Assembly: GCA_016932095.1 (NCBI GenBank) | Contig: JAFGDN010000089.1 | Location: 33,269-97,268, forward strand | Origin: Sedimentisphaerales bacterium | GTDB lineage: Bacteria > Planctomycetota > Phycisphaerae > Sedimentisphaerales > Anaerobacaceae | DNA length: 64,000 bases | Reading direction: 5' to 3' | Part shown: positions 1-6,333 of the stretch, one piece after another | Layout: each line of letters starts with the position of its first letter | Numbering within the stretch: position 1 is the stretch's first letter | Made by a program: the position numbers and the translations under genes | Notes under the pieces: model-generated | Database searches by the model: none | Seen by the model: only the letters and a program-made list of their open reading frames with translations | Told to the model about the DNA's origin: nothing

Positions 1-185
1 TGGCATTTCTTTGCCTTTAGTATTTTTTCGTGCGTTTCGCTGAGGATTGATTTTGAGGGAAATTCGAGGATAAATCAAGGGGCTTGACGCATAAGCGTTT
101 GCGAAGGTCAATGTTATTACCGACGACCCATGTGTTGAAACTTTCCCCGGAAATCATGCCGGTAGCAGGATAATTCTTCGGTGAT

Positions 186-899
186 TTAGACGGACCAGTC
201 CTTGGATTCTTTGAGCAATTTGAACTGCAGGATTATGCCGAATACGACGCTGCAAATAAGCAATATAGTCAAAAACAAGTGATTACCGTAAAAAAGCTCG
301 TTAAGATGCGTTGTGGGCGGGTCGTTCACAAAAGTTTCATAACGGTAAATTAAAGCAAATGTGCCGAGGATAACAAGTGATGAGCCGGCAAAGCTGGTGA
401 AGAACATCACTGAAAGCTTCAGGATTGCGAAAGACAGCATTCCTCCCGCGACTATGCCCATCATGGCCCCGGCCCAGACGTATTGTTGTGGCAAAAAGAA
501 CGAATACCATATTCCTGATGTGATAACGCCGCCGGCGACTGCGCCGAGAACGCAGACCGCCCATCTCATCAGGGGCAGGGCTACTATCGAGAGTGTGATG
601 GCGCCTACAATCGCGCCAATTATAGGTTGTTCGAGCTGTGTGCCTGCCCATTTCCCTACGAAAATGCCCAACAGGCCGAAACCAATTACGGTCAGAAGTT
701 TATAGATGCGCCAGCCATACAGAAGCGGGATTGAGCCAAAGGCAATCGCTATAACCGCCTGCTGCCAGGTAAGGGCGGTTGCCTGTTGCCAGATTGCGTC
801 AAGGGCCTGCAGGACGTATTTTGTGCCGTAGTCAACCTGGGCGGAGTCGAAATTGCCGGGGGCCTTGCTTGTCTGGGCGAGAATCATTAAAAGATTCAT
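186..899 (-). CDS. multi-pass membrane protein, DUF4203/TMEM198-like
   Basis: A 237-residue, very hydrophobic protein with about six to seven predicted membrane segments from residue 45 on. The Gly-rich helix pairs (GWRIYKLL...GFGLLGIFVG, then IIGAIVGAI) resemble DUF4203/TMEM198-type proteins of unknown function, a tentative match. The ATG at 899 is preceded by AAAGGAG eight bases upstream. The N-terminal 40 residues are polar with no clear cleavable signal. It follows another membrane protein on the same strand 61 bases away, so the two probably share a transcript. No catalytic motif is visible. Confidence 0.6.
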   Translation of the reverse strand: MNLLMILAQTSKAPGNFDSAQVDYGTKYVLQALDAIWQQATALTWQQAVIAIAFGSIPLLYGWRIYKLLTVIGFGLLGIFVGKWAGTQLEQPIIGAIVGAITLSIVALPLMRWAVCVLGAVAGGVITSGIWYSFFLPQQYVWAGAMMGIVAGGMLSFAILKLSVMFFTSFAGSSLVILGTFALIYRYETFVNDPPTTHLNELFYGNHLFLTILLICSVVFGIILQFKLLKESKDWSV

Positions 900-960
900 C
901 GATAACGCTCCTTTAATATTAAGCCCCGACGCGTCTGCCGGGGGGGCTGATGGTTCTGCA

Positions 961-1713
961 TTAAGCCGTGCGCCAGGTAGTGTTTTTGGGCGCCGGCTGG
1001 TCGTCGGATTTATTCTTTTTAAACCGTATTCTTCGTATCCTTGCGGTTTCTTTGGCGTCGGCGATACGTTTGCTTAAGCGCGGCAGCAATAATATTTGAA
1101 CCACGGTGCCGACGACAACGACCGCGGCAACACAACCGAGATATATTTCCCGCTTGCTGAATATACTTTCTGCCACCTTGAGCCCGCTTGCGACATACAG
1201 CATAATGCTTCCCGCAAGCAATAACAGGGTTCCGGCGAGCGAGCACAGCGCGGCTGCAGTGCCGTGCCACCATGTAGCCCTGGCGGCAATGGGAATGACT
1301 ACCAAAATGAGCAAAAACGGCCAGTTGTAAAACGGGACGCCGATAGCGAGGTCGCGCATGATATCAACAAGCTCGCCGGATGTGTTGACGTATGGATGAA
1401 TAAGGGTTGAAAAGCCATAGATGGCGGCAAAGAGCGACGCTGCCAGAACAAGGAAGGCGTCCTGCAGGGTTAGCGCCAGGGTAATACCTACGCCAACTGA
1501 GGCGATGGCAAGAAAAATGTTGGAGCACTTTCCTGAGACGACAAAGCCGGCGCCGCAATACAGCCCGATGATAATAAAGAGCAATTTTCTGAAGCCCAGC
1601 CCTCCGAGCAGAGAAAAGATACCCGCCGCGATTGTAACCAGCGCAATGGCCAGCAACAGTTTAGGGTCCAGCCCGCTTAGCTGGCGTGAAAATGTCCACA
1701 AAATATTAGCCAT
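961..1713 (-). CDS. multi-pass membrane protein of unknown function
   Basis: Start chosen at the internal ATG (1713), preceded by GGAGAA at good spacing, giving MANILWTFSRQLS. The open frame extends to 1788, but that extension has no ribosome site. About 250 residues with seven or so hydrophobic helices and a basic cytoplasmic tail rich in Lys and Arg (residues 218-245). General architecture is like the next gene downstream, which suggests related membrane proteins encoded in tandem. No family is recognised. Confidence 0.55.
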   Translation of the reverse strand: MANILWTFSRQLSGLDPKLLLAIALVTIAAGIFSLLGGLGFRKLLFIIIGLYCGAGFVVSGKCSNIFLAIASVGVGITLALTLQDAFLVLAASLFAAIYGFSTLIHPYVNTSGELVDIMRDLAIGVPFYNWPFLLILVVIPIAARATWWHGTAAALCSLAGTLLLLAGSIMLYVASGLKVAESIFSKREIYLGCVAAVVVVGTVVQILLLPRLSKRIADAKETARIRRIRFKKNKSDDQPAPKNTTWRTA

Positions 1714-1856
1714 ATTCGTTCTCCGTAGCCCCAAAACGCCCGGGCAAAATATAGCCGCCGGCGAGCCGGCAGCCGGGTTATTATACACATTTTTATTTAT
1801 CGGCCTAAGACGGCACTAACGTTAAAACACAATGGGGAATGGGATTCGAAATCTAT

Positions 1857-1940
1857 TGCGGATGAGAGGAGTCGAACCTCCACGGGTTTAATCCCACAGG
1901 CTCCTGAAGCCTGCGCGTCTGCCAGTTCCGCCACATCCGC
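1857..1940 (-). tRNA. tRNA-Leu (CAG)
   Basis: The minus strand folds as a class II tRNA: acceptor GCGGATG pairs with CATCCGC, the D-arm region has GGCAGAC, the anticodon stem CAGGC/GCCTG encloses loop TTCAGGA with anticodon CAG, then a long variable arm, and a T-arm with GGTTCGACTCC. The discriminator base is A and no CCA is encoded. A candidate promoter lies at 1985-2013. Confidence 0.93.
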
Positions 1941-1984
1941 CTAAAGGCGAGACCTCGCACAAGGCGGGTCCGCTTACTACGGCG

Positions 1985-2013
1985 ATAATAACGACTTTTG
2001 TCTTTTTCGTCAA
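1985..2013 (-). promoter_or_regulatory. sigma70-type promoter for tRNA-Leu
   Basis: On the minus strand TTGACG (2013-2008), 17 bases, then TATTAT (1990-1985). The predicted transcription start is near 1978, about 38 bases upstream of the mature tRNA. Confidence 0.55.
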
Positions 2014-2698
2014 TGCCGGCGAGCAGGGAAGACAATAAAACATTATCGGGCGTTGTAAGCGGATACGGCGGAACTGGCAGGCGCGTTTTTTGCGCAAGCC
2101 CTTCGGTTGGTTCGACTCTTTCGGCTGCGCTCAAGACAGGTCCGCTCACCATGAGTCCACTCCCCCGATAACGACGTTCCCCCAGCCAAAGATATGCTGG
2201 GGCAGGAAGGGCAGGCAGGGAAGGTTTTACTTTACGTAACGCCGGCGGCGGGAGACAATATCCCCGAAACCAGCGAGACGAACGCTGTTTATGAATAATG
2301 TCGGCGCAGCTGCACATATTGAAAGTATAAAAAATAAAATTTTAAGGAGAAACAGAAATGAATACGGAAACGAAGGTTGAGTCGAGAGGTTGCGGTTGCG
2401 CGGCTCGTGTCGGTTGCGTTAAACGTACGACGTTTGCAGCCGGGGGAAGGATTGTGGGTCCCAGGTTTGCTAATCCAAATGAAGCTCAACCTTGGGATCT
2501 CCGCTTCGCTACGAGATGACGCGAGCGTCAATTTTAGAAAAAAGAGTTAAAAAGTGAGTAAAAATGAGCAAAAAGTGAAGGAAAGTGAGTTGTTTTGAGC
2601 AAGTTTTTAATCATTTTCGGAACTTTTTTGAAAAACAGTTTATAGCCACGAAACGGGGCTTGTTTTAGGGGGGAGGGGGTGGTATTATCGAGGCGATA
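2014..2698. other. long intergenic region before the restriction operon
   Basis: No confident gene. It holds GC-rich filler to about 2320, a small open frame with a good ribosome site (2358-2519, listed separately), then an AT-rich stretch with repeated GTGAGT/GAGCAA words (2540-2600) and a purine-rich run just before the restriction gene. The segment around 2494-2520 (CTCCGCTTCGCTACGAGATG) resembles short repeats scattered in many bacterial genomes. Confidence 0.4.
2358..2519 (+). CDS. possible small Cys-rich protein (53 aa)
   Basis: ATG at 2358 is preceded by AAGGAG eight bases upstream and by an AT-rich stretch that could hold a promoter. The product has three cysteines in a cluster (RGCGCAARVGC) near residues 12-20 followed by a basic segment. 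The last third is encoded by what looks like a common dispersed repeat, which argues against a conserved protein. No homologue is recognised, so this rests only on the ribosome site and open frame. Confidence 0.22.
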   Translation: MNTETKVESRGCGCAARVGCVKRTTFAAGGRIVGPRFANPNEAQPWDLRFATR

Positions 2699-5600
2699 TT
2701 GACTACATTGGAGGAAACTTTGAAACAGGTAGTAATAGAGAATCCGATTTTGAATTCAGCTTTTGCGGAGCCGAAGCGGCATTTTAAGTTTACAGACGAA
2801 GGTATTACCGATGAAATTATCGAGCATCGCCGGGTAAGCGCGTATTTTGTGCCCGTGCCACAGCCGCGAAGACGAGGACGAGAGCGGCAGTTAGCGTTCA
2901 ACACGGAATGGACGAAAGACCGTCTCAAAGAGAATGATTTTATAAACCGTGTTCGCGAACGGGTTGCGCTCTGGAGGCAAGGCAACTACATCGGGATAAG
3001 CAAGGTAACAAGGCGGCTATTGGAATACTGGACGAATCCGCAGAGGGATAAGAAGCTATTTTTCTGCCAGATAGAAGCACTTGAGACAGCAATTTATATA
3101 ACCGAAGCGGCGAGCAAGTGCGGGGATTTGTGGATTGAGAACGATTTACGACAGGCCAACGAAGGTGCAAATCCGGGGCTTTTCCGAATCGCGTTCAAAA
3201 TGGCAACGGGAAGCGGAAAGACCGTAGTAATGGGGATGCTAATTGCGTGGCAGTCGTTAAACAAGCTGGCAAACAGTCAGGACGCGAGATTTTCGGATAC
3301 TTTTTTGATTTCGACACCCGGAATAACGATACGAGACCGGCTACGAGTGCTTTTGCCTAATGACCCGAACAACTACTACAAACAGCGAGATATTTTACCT
3401 GCGGATATGATGGATGAACTAGGCAAGGCGAAGGTGCTGATTACAAATTTTCACGCATTTTTGCGACGCGAAAAGATAGCGGCAGGGAAGCTCACAAAGA
3501 CAATAGTTGCACAAGGGGACGAAGAAAGATTCCTTGAGACGCCTGCTGAAATGGTGCGGAGGGTGTGCCGGGAACTTGGCGGCAAGAAGAATATCGTGAT
3601 AATCAACGATGAGGCGCATCACTGTTATCGCCATAAGCCGGATGGGGAGGAAGTGAAACTTACAGGCGATGACCGCAAAGAGGCGGAAATTCGGGAGAAG
3701 GCAGCGAGAGTATGGATTTCGGGTCTGGAGGCGGTGAAGAACAAAATAGGGGTGAAAGCCATTTACGATTTGTCGGCGACGCCATTTTTCCTTCGCGGTT
3801 CGGGTTACGGTGAGGGGACACTTTTCCCGTGGGTCGTATCGGATTTTTCGCTTATAGACGCGATTGAGTGCGGGATAGTGAAGGTTCCGCGAGTGCCTGT
3901 AGCGGACGATTCAATGACCGGAGAGCAGCCAACATACAGGGATATTTGGGTGCGGATAAGAGAGCACCTGCCGAAGAAGGGGCGAAGGACCGAGGAAATT
4001 CAAGGCGAGCCGAAGCTGCCGGTAGAGCTTGAAGGGGCATTGCGGAGTTTATACGGCAACTATGAGAAATACTACAAGCATTGGGAAAACAGCCCGGACG
4101 GGGGGACGCCGCCGGTGTTTATCGTTGTGTGCAACAACACAAACGTATCGAAGCTGGTTTTTGACTGGCTTGCGGGATGGGAAAAAACGTTAGCAGAAGA
4201 CAAGACGGTTGTCGTGCCGGGACAGTTGGCGATTTTCAGCAACGAGGAGAACGGGGGCTGGACGCACAGACCGAACACGATTTTGATAGACAGCGAACAG
4301 TTGGAATCAGGGGAGGCGATGAGTTCTGATTTCAAGAAGGTTGCAGCCCGCGAAATAGACGAGTTCAAAGAAGAATACCGACTAAGATTTCCCGGTCGAG
4401 ACCCTGAAAACCTGACCGATGAGGACTTGCTTCGAGAGGTAATGAACACAATCGGCAAGCAGGGAAGGTTAGGTGAAAACGTTAAATGCGTTGTCTCAGT
4501 TTCAATGCTGACGGAGGGATGGGACGCAAATACGGTTACGCATATACTTGGGGTGCGGGCGTTCAGCACACAGTTATTGTGTGAGCAGGTAGTGGGCCGG
4601 GGTTTGAGACGGACAAATTACGAGCCGGAGCCAAACGGGCTGTTTCAGCCACAATATGCAGAGGTTTACGGGGTGCCGTTTTCATTCATACCGTGCGCTG
4701 GCGCCGGCGGGCCACCAAAACCGCCACCGCCTGTAACCAGAGTCAAGGCACTTGCGGACAGAATCAATTGCGAGATTACTTTTCCGAGGGTGCTTGGTTA
4801 TCGCTACGAGCTGCCATCGGAGAACCTTGTAGTTACATTTACCGAGGAATCGAAATACACTCTATCAACAGCGGATATACCGTCGAAGACAGAAAATGCG
4901 CCGATTGTCGGCGAGAGCGTCATACATACGCTCGATGATTTGAAGCAGAGAAGGCCGCAGGAAGTTGCGTTTCTATTGGCGAAGCTGACGCTTGAAAAGT
5001 ATTTCAGGGACAACGACGGGAATATCAAGCAATGGCTGTTTCCGCAGCTTTTAGACATTACCAAAAGGTGGCTTAACCAGTGCGTGGTTTGCAAAGACAA
5101 TACTTTTCCACAAATGCTGCTTTTGATTGAGTTTGCCCATAACGCGGCAGACAGGATTTATCATTCGATTGTCACCTCAGAAAAAGGGCAAAAAGCGATA
5201 ATGCCGATTTTGCAGCCATATAACACGGTTGGTTCGACAAGATACGTTGATTTCGATACTTCAAAGCCGGTGTATGCGACGGACGCGAGATATTGCCACG
5301 TCTCGCACGTTGTGGCCGACACGGAGTCGTGGGAACAGAAAATGGCCCAGGCGATTGAGGAGCTTGGCGAAGAAGGTTTGGTGATTTCATACGTAAAGAA
5401 CCATAACTTAGGTTTTTTGATACCTTACACAGTCAGCGGAGAAGAGCATAATTACATTCCCGATTACATCGTGCGAGTCAATGATGGTAAGGGCAAAGAG
5501 GATACGCTTAATCTGATTGTCGAGGTTACAGGCGAACGGGACAAAGAAAAAGAAGCGAAGGCAACGACAGCAAGGAATTTGTGGGTTCCCGCGATAAACA

Positions 5601-5728
5601 ATCACGGCGAGTTCGGGCGATGGGCGTTTATTGAAATAGCTGACCCATGGGACGCGAAGAATACGATAAAGGCGGCAGTGAAGAAAATCTCAGATTTCAA
5701 ATCTCAGATTTCAGATTTCAAAAGATGA
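2699..5728 (+). CDS. type III-like restriction endonuclease subunit (Res, BPTD_3080-like)
   Basis: A 1009-residue superfamily 2 helicase fused to a C-terminal nuclease. Walker A ATGSGKT lies near residue 169, DEAH near 304, SATPFF near 362 and GRGLRR near 632. The C-terminal PD-(D/E)XK-like region has P921-D922 and E942-V-T, with Thr where Lys is usual; I recall this in the BPTD_3080 family. It would translocate on and cut DNA lacking the mark made by the methyltransferase at 6334. Start is TTG at 2699 (GAGG five bases upstream); TTG at 2720 has a better GGAGG site and may be the true start. The last 14 or so residues (ISDFKSQISDFKR) are encoded by an intergenic-type repeat, so the original stop was probably earlier. 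Confidence 0.88.
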   Translation: MTTLEETLKQVVIENPILNSAFAEPKRHFKFTDEGITDEIIEHRRVSAYFVPVPQPRRRGRERQLAFNTEWTKDRLKENDFINRVRERVALWRQGNYIGISKVTRRLLEYWTNPQRDKKLFFCQIEALETAIYITEAASKCGDLWIENDLRQANEGANPGLFRIAFKMATGSGKTVVMGMLIAWQSLNKLANSQDARFSDTFLISTPGITIRDRLRVLLPNDPNNYYKQRDILPADMMDELGKAKVLITNFHAFLRREKIAAGKLTKTIVAQGDEERFLETPAEMVRRVCRELGGKKNIVIINDEAHHCYRHKPDGEEVKLTGDDRKEAEIREKAARVWISGLEAVKNKIGVKAIYDLSATPFFLRGSGYGEGTLFPWVVSDFSLIDAIECGIVKVPRVPVADDSMTGEQPTYRDIWVRIREHLPKKGRRTEEIQGEPKLPVELEGALRSLYGNYEKYYKHWENSPDGGTPPVFIVVCNNTNVSKLVFDWLAGWEKTLAEDKTVVVPGQLAIFSNEENGGWTHRPNTILIDSEQLESGEAMSSDFKKVAAREIDEFKEEYRLRFPGRDPENLTDEDLLREVMNTIGKQGRLGENVKCVVSVSMLTEGWDANTVTHILGVRAFSTQLLCEQVVGRGLRRTNYEPEPNGLFQPQYAEVYGVPFSFIPCAGAGGPPKPPPPVTRVKALADRINCEITFPRVLGYRYELPSENLVVTFTEESKYTLSTADIPSKTENAPIVGESVIHTLDDLKQRRPQEVAFLLAKLTLEKYFRDNDGNIKQWLFPQLLDITKRWLNQCVVCKDNTFPQMLLLIEFAHNAADRIYHSIVTSEKGQKAIMPILQPYNTVGSTRYVDFDTSKPVYATDARYCHVSHVVADTESWEQKMAQAIEELGEEGLVISYVKNHNLGFLIPYTVSGEEHNYIPDYIVRVNDGKGKEDTLNLIVEVTGERDKEKEAKATTARNLWVPAINNHGEFGRWAFIEIADPWDAKNTIKAAVKKISDFKSQISDFKR

Positions 5729-5757
5729 ATATCAGATTTAAGATTTAAGATTTCAGA
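5686..5757. repeat. AT-rich dispersed repeat (CAGATTT family), copy 1
   Basis: Tandem variants of AAATCTCAGATTTC and AGATTTAAGATTT cover the end of the Res gene and the gap to the next gene. Related copies occur at 6046-6077 and 6279-6313, all within about 630 bases. Confidence 0.75.
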
Positions 5758-5769
5758 AGGAGAGACAAG

Positions 5770-6276
5770 ATGAAGTATGAGCGATTTGAGGATTTGCCGG
5801 TCTGGCAGGCGGCAATAGAGCTGGCCGTGCGGGTATATATCTTGACGAAAGATAAATTTTTTAACCAGCCCGGCGACCTGCGCGACCAATTGCGTCGGGC
5901 GTCGCTGTCGGTATCGAATAACATCGCTGAGGGATATGAGCGGGGGACGACAGCGGAACTGCTCGCCTTTCTTTATATATCGCGCGGGTCAGCGGGAGAA
6001 GCGCGGTCGATGCTGCTTTTTACGGAACGGTTTCCCGAAGCCGCTCATCTCAAATCTGAAATTTCAAATCTAAAAACTTTGGCCGAATCGTGCTCGCGGC
6101 AGATACGCGGCTGGGCGGATAATCTTCAGAATAGCGACATCAAGGGGCAGAGGCACCTTAACGACCGGGTCCGTATTGTTTATCAGGGCAATAAAAACAG
6201 GGAAGCGTTTGAAAAACGGCTCGAAGAAACTATGCGAAAGGCGAGGCCGCAGGATTACCCGAAGGAAGAAGAATAA
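5770..6276 (+). CDS. four-helix bundle protein (S23/IVS family)
   Basis: 168 residues matching the family first seen in 23S rRNA intervening sequences: the FEDLPVWQAAIELAVRVY start, the LRDQLRRASLSVSNNIAEG core and the IKGQRHLN segment near residue 130. These form four-helix bundles; their function is not established. SD GGAGAG lies seven bases before the ATG. It sits between the nuclease and methyltransferase genes of the restriction system, in the same direction, so it is probably cotranscribed. Helix three includes LKSEISNLK, encoded by DNA like the repeat in the flanking spacers. The acidic and basic C-terminal tail is longer than in typical members of about 120-130 residues. Confidence 0.85.
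   Translation: MKYERFEDLPVWQAAIELAVRVYILTKDKFFNQPGDLRDQLRRASLSVSNNIAEGYERGTTAELLAFLYISRGSAGEARSMLLFTERFPEAAHLKSEISNLKTLAESCSRQIRGWADNLQNSDIKGQRHLNDRVRIVYQGNKNREAFEKRLEETMRKARPQDYPKEEE
6046..6077. repeat. CAGATTT-family repeat, copy 2 (inside coding sequence)
   Basis: CTCAAATCTGAAATTTCAAA lies in frame within the four-helix bundle gene and encodes LKSEISNLK. It matches the family of the copies in the spacers on both sides of the gene. Confidence 0.6.
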
Positions 6277-6278
6277 AG

Positions 6279-6313
6279 AAAATCTCAGAGCTCAAATTTG
6301 AAATCTCAGATTA
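6279..6313. repeat. CAGATTT-family repeat, copy 3
   Basis: AATCTCAGAGCTCAAATTTG followed by AAATCTCAGATT in the spacer before the methyltransferase gene. It is partly self-complementary (CTCAAATTTGAAATCTCAG) and related to copies 1 and 2. Confidence 0.65.
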
Positions 6314-6333
6314 GAAGGGTCAGGTAATACGAA

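Noticed and set aside
17..157. 46-codon minus-strand frame (MISGESFNTWVVG) near the left edge
   Set aside because: No ribosome site at its start and no recognised family. Composition is ordinary, though the frame continues upstream without a stop for a short distance.
1853..2317. 154-codon minus-strand frame across tRNA-Leu
   Set aside because: Its C-terminal part is the translated tRNA (GGTGRRAGFRSL), a known artefact. No ribosome site and no family.
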